Assembly: GCF_001708305.1 (NCBI RefSeq)
Contig: NZ_CP016953.1
Location: forward strand, 1,073,501 to 1,137,500
From: Streptococcus himalayensis
GTDB taxonomy: Bacteria; Bacillota; Bacilli; Lactobacillales; Streptococcaceae
Reading direction: 5' to 3'
DNA: 64,000 bases
In this document: piece after piece, positions 8,109 to 15,092 of the stretch
Numbering within the stretch: position 1 is the first letter of the stretch
Layout of the letters: each line of letters begins with the position of its first letter
Notes under the pieces: model-generated
Told to the model about the DNA's origin: nothing
Seen by the model: only the letters and a program-made list of their open reading frames with translations
Database searches by the model: none
Translations under genes and position numbers: made by a program

Positions 8109-10262
8109 TTACTTACTAAATAAATGATGGTAGAAGCCTTGCTTAGCCATTAGTTCCTGATGAGAGCCAGTCTCAATAATTTTTCCTTGGTCAAGGACAA
8201 TGACCTGATTGGTTCGCTCAGAAATGCTAAGTCGATGAGCTACAAAAATAATGGTTTTATCAGTCATCGTCATCAGGTTATCAATCACCTTTTTTTCTGT
8301 CAGGACATCAAGACCGCTTGTCGCTTCATCGAGTATGAGAACAGAAGCTTTGGTGAGAAGAGCCCTGGCTAGGGCAATCCGTTGTTTTTGACCACCGGAC
8401 AGACCTGCTCCGTCAGAGAGTTCTGTTTGATAGCCCATAGGCATCTGTTCGATGTCATGGCGGATCTCTGCAATTTCACAAGCCCTTAAAATATCTTCTT
8501 GACGAATCATCTGATTAGCACCCAAGGTCAAATTCTCTAAAACAGAACCGCTAAAGATATAGGCTTGTTGAGGGAGGTAGCTGATATGTTTTCGCAATAC
8601 TTTTTTATCCACCATTTTGAGGTCGTTATTGTTAATGGTGATGCGTCCTTTGTAGGGTTCAAAGAAGTTGACAATCATTTTAGCTAAAGTCGTCTTTCCT
8701 GAACCACTAATCCCTACGAGACTCACCTTGTCGCCTTTTTTGATTGTCAGATTGATGTCTGATAAGGTGTCACGACCAAAACCATATTTGTAGGAAAGGT
8801 CTTCAAACTGAATATCACCAGAAAGAAATTGGCTATCTGTTAGTGTCTGACTATCGCTAAATTCTGATTCAACCAAATAAACTTCGTTGAGACGATTATT
8901 AGCTACTTTTGCAGATTGTAGTTTTGTTTGAAGGTTGATGATATTTTCCAGAGGATGGGTAAAATAGCTGAGCAGTGTATTGAAGGTAATTAGTTGACCA
9001 ATAGAAATAGAGTTATCCATTGCTAATCTAGCTCCAAACCAGAGAATACCCGTATTAAGGATTAATTGAGCTCCTTGTTTTAGAGTTCCTTGTAGGATAG
9101 AGTACTTACTTAATCTAAAGGACTTATCTAGATAGTCAACGAACTCGCTGTCAATTTTCTGGTAGCGACTTTCTTCGCTAGTTAATGACTTGATGGTTTC
9201 GATACCGTTAATATCTTCAATAATAGCTGAGCTGACCATGGAATTGCTTTGCATAACGTCGTGATTCATCTTTTCAAATGGTTTCATAAAGATGAAAATA
9301 ATGGCAATGTAGATAGGGACGGAAATCAGTGATAGTAAAAAAAGATTGGTATTTTGTACCAGCAGGACACTGCCAACGATGATGAGGATAGAGACATCCA
9401 GAAAGAGGGATAGGATGGTGGATGCTAAAGCGTCAATGATGGAGTTGGCATCTGTAAAGCGGGAGATCACTTCCCCTGTCCGCCGTGTGGCAAAAAAGGA
9501 CATGGGTAATTCAAAGATGTGTCGGATATAAGATAGAATGACATCAATACTTAGTCTCTGACTCAATACAGTGAGAAGATAATCTCGAGAGAAACTCATC
9601 ATCTGCTGGAGAATATAGGTGACAATCAAGCCAATAGAGATAATTCCTAAAGTGGACTTCATCTGATTAGGAATATATTCATCTAAAATTCCTTGAATAT
9701 AGTAAGAACCGCTAATATTGATGAGAGTGACTAGGAGACTTGCTAGTACAATATAGAAGATAAGAGAGCTCTGTTTAAAAATTAAAGGAAGAAAACTCAA
9801 TAGTCCGTTCTTTTTATCTTTATGCGGCTTATAGCTTGCTTCAGGGGCTAGAAAAATGGCAACCCCTGTCCATTCGGTAGCAAAGCGTTCTTTAGTCATC
9901 TTCGTGATCTTAACTGTCGGATCAGGGTCACCGATGATCAGATGGTCTTTTTTTGCTTGATAGACGACATAGTAGTGTTGGAGTCTACCCTCCTTATTGA
10001 CATGGACGATAAAGGGATAAGGTACATCTTCCATATCAAACAGAGTCATATCTGCTTGAATAGCCCTTGTTTCAAATCCCATCTCATTAGCGGCTTTTAC
10101 AATCCCAAGAGCAGTCGTCCCTTCCTTATTCGTTTTTGCTAGCTCTCTCAAGTGGGCTAGAGAATAGTTCGAACCGTAGAATCTTGCGATAGAAGCTAAA
10201 GCAGCGACACCACAGTCCCTAGCATCAATCTGTGGGACAAATGTTCGTTTATAGGATGTCAT
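8109..10262 (-). CDS. blpA: Peptidase-containing ABC exporter BlpA
   Basis: About 717 residues. An N-terminal C39 peptidase domain has the catalytic Cys in QIDARDCGVAALAS, followed by the His region, six membrane helices and an ABC ATPase (Walker A GISGSGKTTL, signature LSGGQKQRIALARAL, Walker B VLILDEATSGLD). It cleaves double-glycine leaders while exporting the peptide. I start at the second in-frame ATG (10262), giving MTSYKRTFVPQID, because AAAGGA lies 9 bp before it. An upstream ATG at 10286 would add eight residues. Pneumococcal blpA is often frameshifted; this copy is open throughout, so secretion should be functional. Confidence 0.93.
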   Translation of the reverse strand: MTSYKRTFVPQIDARDCGVAALASIARFYGSNYSLAHLRELAKTNKEGTTALGIVKAANEMGFETRAIQADMTLFDMEDVPYPFIVHVNKEGRLQHYYVVYQAKKDHLIIGDPDPTVKITKMTKERFATEWTGVAIFLAPEASYKPHKDKKNGLLSFLPLIFKQSSLIFYIVLASLLVTLINISGSYYIQGILDEYIPNQMKSTLGIISIGLIVTYILQQMMSFSRDYLLTVLSQRLSIDVILSYIRHIFELPMSFFATRRTGEVISRFTDANSIIDALASTILSLFLDVSILIIVGSVLLVQNTNLFLLSLISVPIYIAIIFIFMKPFEKMNHDVMQSNSMVSSAIIEDINGIETIKSLTSEESRYQKIDSEFVDYLDKSFRLSKYSILQGTLKQGAQLILNTGILWFGARLAMDNSISIGQLITFNTLLSYFTHPLENIINLQTKLQSAKVANNRLNEVYLVESEFSDSQTLTDSQFLSGDIQFEDLSYKYGFGRDTLSDINLTIKKGDKVSLVGISGSGKTTLAKMIVNFFEPYKGRITINNNDLKMVDKKVLRKHISYLPQQAYIFSGSVLENLTLGANQMIRQEDILRACEIAEIRHDIEQMPMGYQTELSDGAGLSGGQKQRIALARALLTKASVLILDEATSGLDVLTEKKVIDNLMTMTDKTIIFVAHRLSISERTNQVIVLDQGKIIETGSHQELMAKQGFYHHLFSK

Positions 10263-10296
10263 TTGTATAAGTCCTTTCGTGTTCATTTACAAGTCT

Positions 10297-10364
10297 ATTA
10301 TGTCATGAACAGCTAAGCAAGGAAGCTTTAAATCTTAAATGGTTATTGAAACGTCTCGAATGGA
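10297..10364 (-). promoter_or_regulatory. BlpR-type operator and -10 of blpAB
   Basis: On the minus strand TCCATTCGAGA (10364-10354) and ACCATTTAAGA (10343-10333) start 21 bp apart. A CATAAT -10 (10302-10297), preceded by TG, follows after 30 bp. The spacer resembles that of the blpS operator. Confidence 0.78.
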
Positions 10365-10436
10365 AAAAATATTTTAACTTGTTTAAAAAAGAATTCCTGC
10401 ACAGTCGCTTTATCCTCTCAAAACGGAAAATTTTTC

Positions 10437-10502
10437 CTGTTTAGGAAAGTTAAATGACTGTTCAGGAAATGGCAAAAAAATTTTTAAAGAAGGTGCTATA
10501 CT
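10437..10502 (+). promoter_or_regulatory. BlpR-type operator and extended -10 of bacteriocin module 1
   Basis: CTGTTTAGGAAA (10437) and CTGTTCAGGAAA (10458) are direct repeats 21 bp apart. TGC-TATACT, an extended -10, lies at 10494-10502. The block from about 10374 to 10540 recurs at 13625-13795 and in part at 14575-14690. The 5' end of the transcript contains TTGTC…GACAA, able to form a small stem. With the divergent blpA operator, this 300 bp region drives both sides. Confidence 0.85.
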
Positions 10503-10559
10503 AAACTTGTCAAGGTTGCAACAAGACAAAATAGTTAAAAAGCAAGTGAGGAATTATTA

Positions 10560-10745
10560 ATGAATAAAAAAAATATTGCTCAGTTTGAATTAATTGATGA
10601 TGATACACTTCGTACTGTAGAAGGAGGCTTGGTATGGTGGGCTGTCCCTGCAGCAGGTGTTGTTTATGGTATTGTAGCTGGCTATACTGATGAAAAATGT
10701 ATTATGGATAATGGAAAGCATTGGTATTGTACTAAATTACCTTAA
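10560..10745 (+). CDS. Double-glycine bacteriocin precursor with C-terminal two-Cys loop
   Basis: 61 residues. The leader is 23 residues (MNKKNIAQFELIDDDTLRTV then EGG). The mature part of 38 residues starts LVWWAVPAAG, has a Gly/Ala-rich hydrophobic centre and ends with CIMDNGKHWYC plus four residues. The two Cys, nine residues apart, are likely disulfide-bonded. It is homologous to the mature part of the frameshifted gene at 12582 (shared W-x-V and C-x8/9-W[YF]C). First gene of a BlpR-controlled module. Predicted class II bacteriocin exported by BlpAB. It is not a named pneumocin that I recognise. Confidence 0.85.
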   Translation: MNKKNIAQFELIDDDTLRTVEGGLVWWAVPAAGVVYGIVAGYTDEKCIMDNGKHWYCTKLP

Positions 10746-10766
10746 TTTTAAGGGGAGGAACTAAGA

Positions 10767-10973
10767 ATGGAAAAATTTGAACAATTGTCAGATTTGATGT
10801 TGGAAAGCGTTCAAGGTGCTGGAACACCTTGGGGTGATATACCTAATTTTATTGAATTTGGTGATAGAATCGGAAGGTGGCTAGCTCATAGACCTTCTGG
10901 TCAACCAGCACCACTGCCTATGTGTTATGAATATGGTCCTGCATATCCTGCACCAGTTTTGCCATGTCGATAG
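10767..10973 (+). CDS. Proline-rich leader peptide A with C-x13-C loop
   Basis: 68 residues with a GGAGG ribosome site. The leader MEKFEQLSDLMLESVQGA has the hydrophobic spacing of double-glycine leaders but ends Gly-Ala, a variant that C39 peptidases tolerate. The mature part (about 50 residues) has an amphipathic segment (PNFIEFGDRIGRWLAHR) and the tail GQPAPLPMCYEYGPAYPAPV followed by LPCR. The last 16 residues, CYEYGPAYPAPVLPCR, are identical in the next gene. The two Cys are separated by 13 residues. I do not recognise the family. Tandem paralogues suggest a two-peptide bacteriocin or a secreted effector. Confidence 0.8.
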   Translation: MEKFEQLSDLMLESVQGAGTPWGDIPNFIEFGDRIGRWLAHRPSGQPAPLPMCYEYGPAYPAPVLPCR

Positions 10974-10982
10974 GAGAAGAAA

Positions 10983-11183
10983 ATGGAAAAATTTGAAAAT
11001 ATTGAAGTGTATGAATTAGAGCAAGTATATGGCGGAGATAATTATCACTCTTTTTTACATACTGATACTTTATGGGCTAAGTTTGAAGAGTGGCTAACTC
11101 ATCCTCATGGAAATCCAGCACCACAACCTATATGCTATGAATATGGTCCCGCGTATCCAGCACCAGTTTTACCGTGTAGGTAA
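10983..11183 (+). CDS. Proline-rich leader peptide B with C-x13-C loop
   Basis: 66 residues, 9 bp after its paralogue, with GGAGAAG ahead of the ATG. The leader MEKFENIEVYELEQVYGG ends in a standard Gly-Gly. The mature part (48 residues) contains TLWAKFEEWLTHPHGNPAP and ends with the same 16 residues as peptide A. The N-terminal halves differ while the W-L-x-H-x-x-G-x-P-A-P hinge and C-terminal loop are fixed. This pattern suggests a conserved export or receptor-binding tail with a variable head. Function unknown. Confidence 0.8.
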   Translation: MEKFENIEVYELEQVYGGDNYHSFLHTDTLWAKFEEWLTHPHGNPAPQPICYEYGPAYPAPVLPCR

Positions 11184-11206
11184 TATTGAATGACAATATA
11201 AATATA

Positions 11207-11254
11207 GGGGTAACCAATATTTGACTTGAAACAAGGTTAAACATTGGTTACTCC
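11207..11254 (+). terminator. Hairpin between the peptide pair and the CPBP gene
   Basis: GGGGTAACCAAT (11207-11218) pairs with ATTGGTTACTCC (11243-11254). The following AATTTT is a weak T tract, so this may attenuate rather than stop transcription into the immunity-like gene. Confidence 0.6.
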
Positions 11255-11291
11255 AATTTTATAAATACGAGTTTAGCAGAAAGAGTAAGAT

Positions 11292-11900
11292 ATGCTAGAG
11301 AGAGGAAAATATTTCACGTTAGGAGTGATTTTACCTATGATATTTGGATTGATAAGATTTCTTATCAATCAAGGGAACTATCATGCTAATGAAATGTTGT
11401 TTATTATTTTTTGTATTATTTTCTTATTCCTCTGTATAAAATATATGCAGGAGGATAAAGTAGTTACTTTTAGTAGGTTAGAAAAAAAACAGTTATTTCA
11501 GATTTTGATATTTGTTATTTTGGATATAGTATTTCTTTATATATACACAAGTATCTTTAAAGTATCATCGGGTGCTTCGAGTGCTTTCGTCGATAAAAGA
11601 AACGATGGGTATAGTTTTTCTTTTATACTATCTGTTGCTATTTTTTCTCCTATTGAGGAAGAATTATGTCTAAGAGGATGTGTTCAAAAAGGAACTTTTC
11701 AAAATTCTTGGTTAGGCATAGTATTTACCTCTGGCTTATTCTCCTATTTACATAGTCCTTTTGATGCGGTATCATTTTTATATTATGCAATATCGGGATT
11801 AATTTATGGAGTTTCTTACAAACTAAGCGATAATCTACTAGTTCCTATTTTATGCCATATAAGCTATAACAGCTTTATTGTTTTTTTGTCTCTCATATAA
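11292..11900 (+). CDS. CPBP-family (Abi/CAAX-like) membrane protease, probable immunity protein
   Basis: 202 residues with several membrane helices. The three CPBP motifs are present: EEELCLR (about residue 122), FSYLH (about 150) and HISYN near the C-terminus (about 188). Members such as BlpY/PncO in streptococcal bacteriocin loci protect the producer or take part in bacteriocin maturation. It closes module 1 behind the bacteriocin and the proline-rich pair, so an immunity role for these peptides is the simplest inference. The start ATG at 11292 has a weak GAGAGGA-type site just inside; the first in-frame ATG was kept. Confidence 0.85.
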   Translation: MLERGKYFTLGVILPMIFGLIRFLINQGNYHANEMLFIIFCIIFLFLCIKYMQEDKVVTFSRLEKKQLFQILIFVILDIVFLYIYTSIFKVSSGASSAFVDKRNDGYSFSFILSVAIFSPIEEELCLRGCVQKGTFQNSWLGIVFTSGLFSYLHSPFDAVSFLYYAISGLIYGVSYKLSDNLLVPILCHISYNSFIVFLSLI

Positions 11901-11997
11901 AAAGAAAAAAACCGCGTTGTAAAATGAAGCGCAACAGAGAAGATATGTTCATCTGATATACTAAAGTCGCTAAATAAAGTATAAAGGAAATAAGAAC

Positions 11998-12217
11998 ATG
12001 TCCGCCAATCATTCTACCACAAAACAAGCCTATCACCATATTTCAGAAGGATTGAAACCAGCTGAAATTGCGAAACGTTTGAGTCGAAATCGCTCTACCA
12101 TCTATCGTGAACTCAAGCGTGGGATTGTCAGACAAGTTAAACAATAGACCGAGAAAATGTCTTAACTGGAGAACACCTTATGAGGTATTTTATGAAGAAG
12201 AAATGCACTTAATTTGA
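11998..12217 (+). pseudogene. IS30-family transposase remnant (internal deletion)
   Basis: The first 49 codons from ATG 11998 encode an IS30 helix-turn-helix (ISEGLKPAEIAKRLSRNRST then IYRELKRG). A stop follows at 12145. From 12140, in another frame, the sequence encodes the C-terminal end of the same kind of transposase (NNRPRKCLNWRTPYEVFYEE, stop at 12217). About 800 bp of the middle of the gene are missing. Confidence 0.85.
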
Positions 12218-12236
12218 CAATTCAAGCCATAAAAAT

Positions 12237-12455
12237 ACCGGCCTCCCTATTGTTAGATTTTGGTCTAACTTTTTTTGGGAGAGGCGGTACATACCTATAA
12301 CTAGTCATTTTTTGATATAAAATAGAGCAGGATAAGTGAGTCAAATAGGATGCTTTTCCAGCAAATGCAACGGATAGTAAAAAAATAGCTAGTTTCCGAC
12401 TAAACTATATAGGTAAATTTCAAAAATGCTAATTTTGATTTTCACTGAGTATTAA
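12237..12455 (+). repeat. Dispersed repeat, copy 1 (second copy 60395-60615)
   Basis: Starts near CTATTGTTAGATTTTGGT and runs through GTCAAATAGGATG and AAAAAATAGCTAGTTT to CAAAAATGCTAATTTTGATT. The same blocks occur in the same order and spacing downstream of spxB. No reading frame is conserved. It follows the IS30 remnant here and may derive from a decayed mobile element. Confidence 0.65.
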
Positions 12456-12517
12456 ACTCTTGAAAATTTTTGAAAAACTATATTTTATGATGAAAATAAA
12501 ATATGTTTTTATCGTGC

Positions 12518-12523
12518 TATACT
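12518..12523 (+). promoter_or_regulatory. Extended -10 of module 2, upstream operator lost
   Basis: TGC-TATACT followed by AAACTTGTC is identical to the start region of the other bacteriocin modules. At the place where the two 12-bp boxes should be (12458-12469 and 12479-12490) no box is recognisable. The dispersed repeat ends just upstream. Confidence 0.65.
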
Positions 12524-12581
12524 AAACTTGTCAAAGTTGAATGAGACAAAACAAACATAATTATAGAAGGAGATGGTTGAT

Positions 12582-12789
12582 ATGACTACGAAAACAATGG
12601 AAAACTTTTAATAAGTTGGAAGCTGAAAAACTGGCAATTGTTGAAGGTGGGATATTGGGCATTGATGATGCCTTATTTTGGACAGTAGCTGGAAGTTATG
12701 TTATAGGGAGAACTATTGATGCTGGGATTGAAGATTTGACAAATCAATGTCGAAGAAATCCTAATCAGTGGTTTTGTATTCATGTATAG
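12582..12789 (+). pseudogene. Double-glycine bacteriocin precursor, frameshifted in the leader
   Basis: After a good AGAAGGAG site, ATG 12582 reads MTTKTMENF and then stops. One extra T in a run of four (12606-12609) accounts for this: with three Ts the frame continues NKLEAEKLAIVEGG and a 42-45-residue mature peptide starting ILGIDDALFW and ending QCRRNPNQWFCIHV. That product is homologous to the bacteriocin at 10560, including the C-x8-C tail. No alternative ATG exists in the downstream frame. Either a pseudogene or a slip-strand switch. Confidence 0.85.
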
Positions 12790-12803
12790 GAAAGGATAGT
12801 GGC

Positions 12804-12971
12804 ATGAAAAAGGCATTTATTATTATTCTATTATGGATTGTAATGAGCACCATATTATATCCTTTAAGAAACTGGATTGGGTATGATGTTATATTTTTTA
12901 TACTATTTATTGCTGCAGTTGGGATTTATATTAGATTTGCAAAAAGAATTGAAGAAAAGGATGAAAATTAA
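12804..12971 (+). CDS. Small two-helix membrane protein, probable bacteriocin immunity
   Basis: 55 residues from the ATG preceded by AAAGGA: MKKAFIIILLWIVMSTILYP, then a second hydrophobic segment (VIFFILFIAAVGIYI) and a charged tail. It resembles the small immunity-like proteins of blp loci in size and topology, but no family can be named. A longer ORF begins at 12768 inside the preceding gene and lacks a ribosome site. The end overlaps the next peptide gene by 11 bp. Confidence 0.6.
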   Translation: MKKAFIIILLWIVMSTILYPLRNWIGYDVIFFILFIAAVGIYIRFAKRIEEKDEN

Positions 12972-13167
12972 GCATTATCATATTTTGAATGAAGAGGGAT
13001 TAGGAATGATTATTGGTGGAGATGATTGTTTCTTTTTAGATGTAGGTTGTATTACGTGGGGAAGTATAAAAAGGATATCTGGAATGATTAAGCCAGGTCC
13101 CTATGTTTCTCCTACCTGTATTCCAAAAAGTTCTTGGAATCCTGCTTCGCCAGTTCCATGTCCATAA
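12961..13167 (+). CDS. Leader peptide C, related to the proline-rich C-x13-C pair
   Basis: 68 residues from the ATG that overlaps the end of the preceding gene. The leader MKIKHYHILNEEGLGMIIGG ends Gly-Gly. The mature part (48 residues) starts DDCFFLDVGC and ends CIPKSSWNPASPVPCP. Its last two Cys are again separated by 13 residues, and the P-A and final P-C fall at the same positions as in the 10767 and 10983 peptides. Two extra Cys near the N-terminus give four in total. The overlap with an upstream membrane gene implies translational coupling. Not recognised. Confidence 0.65.
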   Translation: MKIKHYHILNEEGLGMIIGGDDCFFLDVGCITWGSIKRISGMIKPGPYVSPTCIPKSSWNPASPVPCP

Positions 13168-13375
13168 AGCATAACAAAGAATGGCTTGGGTTGGCACTGC
13201 CCTGTAGGAATGATTGATGGAGGATTGCAAGTGACGGTCTAGGTGTAGCAATGAATTTGCTGCTGGAATTTGCTTATTCTTTGATGGATTTAATAAAAAG
13301 GAATATAGAGGTAAGTGTTAGGGGAATTAGATTGTGATATTGAGCGTTTTAAAAAATAGTTGTCGTTTGATTATT

Positions 13376-13515
13376 TCAATTATTTGTTTTATATTTTTCA
13401 GTATTTTTATCCAATCTCTTAGCGATTTCACGATTTGAGAACCCTTCTTGAAGCCAACGTTCAATCATTCTACGTTCAGCTAGTGTTAACTGTTTCCTTT
13501 TGGTGTATAATGGTT
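13376..13515 (-). pseudogene. IS30-family transposase N-terminal fragment
   Basis: The minus strand encodes KRKQLTLAERRMIERWLQEG then FSNREIAKRLDKN and a stop at 13376. This is the N-terminal helix-turn-helix of IS30 transposases. It differs from the remnant at 11998, so at least two IS30-type elements have decayed in this island. Between 13168 and 13375 I see no supportable gene. Confidence 0.75.
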
Positions 13516-13548
13516 TTGCATCTCAGAGTCTTTCTAATTGTTGTTGTG

Positions 13549-13620
13549 GTGATGACAATTATATCTCTCTGAGATGTTTTTTATACCCTTGAGTGGCTAA
13601 CTTCATTTTAGAACTTTTGA
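13549..13620 (+). repeat. Dispersed 72-bp repeat, copy 1 (copy 2 at 18952-19022)
   Basis: Both copies contain ACAATTATATCTCTCTGAGA, then TGTTTTTT, CCTTGAGTGG and TTCATTTTAGAACTTTTG. Copy 1 lies next to the IS30 fragment and just before the module 3 promoter. Copy 2 lies just before the PTS promoter. Probably the end of a lost element. Confidence 0.7.
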
Positions 13621-13691
13621 AAAATAGTTTGACTTGTCTTAATAAAGAATTCTTGCACAGTCGCTTTACCCTCTTAAACGAAAAAATTTTT

Positions 13692-13757
13692 TTGTTTAAG
13701 AAAGTTAAATGACTGTTCAGGAAATGGTAAAAAATATTTTAAAGAAGATGATATACT
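13692..13757 (+). promoter_or_regulatory. BlpR-type operator and extended -10 of module 3
   Basis: TTGTTTAAGAAA (13692) and CTGTTCAGGAAA (13713), 21 bp apart, then TGA-TATACT (13749-13757). It belongs to a duplicated block of about 170 bp shared with module 1. Confidence 0.85.
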
Positions 13758-13816
13758 AAACTTGTCGAAGTTGCAATGAGACAAAATAAAAATAATTATA
13801 GAAGGAGGTATTCGAT

Positions 13817-14047
13817 ATGAATACACAGACTAACTCACAATTTGAACTTCTAGACATTGAATTGCTTGAAACTGTTGAAGGTGGTGGTTGGATTAAGTGT
13901 GGACTTGGTACAGTTGGAGGAGCACTAACTGGAGGAGTTGTTGGCAGTGCTGCAGGAACTGTTACGTTACCTATTTTTGGTACTGTGTCTGGAGCTGCTG
14001 CTGGTTTTTGGGGTGGAGCAGCTACTGGAGCAGCAACTTTTTGTTAA
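13817..14047 (+). CDS. Class II bacteriocin precursor, Gly/Ala-rich with terminal Cys pair
   Basis: 76 residues with an AGAAGGAGG ribosome site. A 23-residue leader starts MNTQTNSQFELLDIELLETV and ends EGG. The mature part of 53 residues begins GWIKCGLGTVGGALTGGVVG and ends TGAATFC. It has many GxxxG motifs and Cys at mature position 5 and at the very end, allowing a disulfide that nearly closes the peptide. This is the pattern of two-peptide or circularised pneumocin-like bacteriocins (BlpK/BlpN-like in style). A small membrane protein gene follows. Confidence 0.9.
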   Translation: MNTQTNSQFELLDIELLETVEGGGWIKCGLGTVGGALTGGVVGSAAGTVTLPIFGTVSGAAAGFWGGAATGAATFC

Positions 14048-14095
14048 AATCTTCCATAATCTATCCAATGAGATTATGGAAGCATGGTGATCATT

Positions 14096-14260
14096 ATGGA
14101 TAATAAAAGAGTAGTTGCCACTATTGTAACCTCAGGATTTCTTATAGTATCAGTATTTAATTTTTTTAGAGAGTTAACTCCACTGCTCTTCACTTTGAAT
14201 ATTATTGGATTTTCCTGTTTTTTATTATTACTATATACTAATATAAAAAAATTATTTTAG
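14096..14260 (+). CDS. Small membrane protein, probable immunity factor
   Basis: 54 residues, MDNKRVVATIVTSGFLIVSV…, with two hydrophobic segments and a Lys-rich end (NIKKLF). It sits 49 bp after the bacteriocin and before the terminator, the usual place of an immunity gene. An in-frame ATG at 14084 would give 58 residues. Neither start has a strong ribosome site; GGAAG is near the first. Family not recognised. Confidence 0.55.
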   Translation: MDNKRVVATIVTSGFLIVSVFNFFRELTPLLFTLNIIGFSCFLLLLYTNIKKLF

Positions 14261-14351
14261 AAAAGTGATTTTTCTGATACCAGTTTTGGGGGAATTTATT
14301 GAAAAAATCGATAATCTAAATGCAAAAAAACTAGTAATTAGTTAACGAAGA

Positions 14352-14402
14352 CGAAAGATAAGCATTCTTTGTATTTCGAAGAATTATTATCTTTCGTTTT
14401 TT
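14352..14402 (+). terminator. Terminator of module 3
   Basis: CGAAAGATAA (14352-14361) pairs with TTATCTTTCG (14387-14396), then six Ts. Just upstream, 14293-14345 encodes IDNLNAKKLVIS and a stop, reminiscent of a broken double-glycine leader. Confidence 0.85.
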
Positions 14403-14580
14403 ATTTTTGAAATTCTCCCTAAAAGCTAGATACTAAAGTGAACTATTCCCTTTCAGAGAACAAGGGAGTTTTAAATCTTACATGGTTATCCAAATGTCTC
14501 GAATGATAAATTAGGAATTAGGAATTATTCTCACCATTATTCTTGAATGATTGACTTTCAGTATTAAACGGGAATTTTTC

Positions 14581-14646
14581 CCATTTTGGAAGTTTCAATG
14601 ACTGTTCAGGAAATGGTAAAAAATATTTTAAAGAAGATGATATACT
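14581..14646 (+). promoter_or_regulatory. BlpR-type operator and extended -10 of module 4
   Basis: CCATTTTGGAAG (14581) and CTGTTCAGGAAA (14602), 21 bp apart, with TGA-TATACT at 14638-14646. The preceding 14455-14510 also copies the region upstream of blpA (ATGGTTAT…GTCTCGAATG), so the whole blpA/bacteriocin intergenic block was duplicated here. Downstream, GAGGAGATGG and an ATG at 14724 open a three-codon ORF, the relic of a leader start. A small hairpin (CTACCTTTAAAAAGGGTAG) precedes the real gene. Confidence 0.8.
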
Positions 14647-14844
14647 AAACTTGTCAAAGTTGCAACGAGACAGAAAAATCATATTGGGTAGATATTAAAC
14701 AACTACGAGAGGAGATGGTTATCATGTTCTTATGAACCCTGATAGTTAGTACTATCGATTATTTAAGTAAGGTGAAACTATTGTTAAAACACTAACACTA
14801 CCTTTAAAAAGGGTAGACTAGAAAATTTATTGGAGGAAAATATC

Positions 14845-15021
14845 ATGAAAAAATTGACTGAAGAAGAAATGATGATTGTGCAAGGTGGAATTGGCTTTCG
14901 CTGGCGTTGCAATGACGGAACTGTAAGTGCTTGGCATTTGTTCCATAGAAGTGCTCAGGATAATGCTAACGCCCATATGATTAATTATCCGGGCACGATT
15001 TGCTCTGTCTATCATGATTAA
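14845..15021 (+). CDS. Short double-glycine leader peptide, His-rich, two Cys
   Basis: 58 residues from the ATG that follows GGAGG by 8 bp. The leader is only 15 residues (MKKLTEEEMMIVQGG). The mature part (43 residues) starts IGFRWRCNDGTVSAWHLFHR and ends ICSVYHD. It is polar and His-rich, unlike the hydrophobic bacteriocin at 13817. A longer reading from 14830 would bury the ribosome site. A hairpin and an ABC transporter operon follow. It may be a modified or receptor-binding peptide whose export or immunity uses that transporter. Not recognised. Confidence 0.75.
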   Translation: MKKLTEEEMMIVQGGIGFRWRCNDGTVSAWHLFHRSAQDNANAHMINYPGTICSVYHD

Positions 15022-15048
15022 TAAAGATCGTTAGTTTAGTAAGTGATG

Positions 15049-15074
15049 GGCCAGTGTTTTATGCTGGCCTATTT
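15049..15074 (+). terminator. Attenuator-like hairpin before the ABC operon
   Basis: GGCCAG (15049-15054) and CTGGCC (15064-15069) followed by TATTTT. A partial terminator would favour expression of the peptide gene over the ABC genes. Confidence 0.6.
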
Positions 15075-15092
15075 TGTAGAAAGGACCGTACA

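Noticed and set aside
13190..13243. Sequence reading EWLGLALPCR, reminiscent of the VLPCR end of the proline-rich peptides
   Set aside because: Too short, followed by stops in all useful frames, and the similarity may be chance.
13036..13251. 71-codon ORF on the minus strand over peptide C
   Set aside because: Antisense to the leader-peptide gene, no ribosome site, and no recognisable feature.
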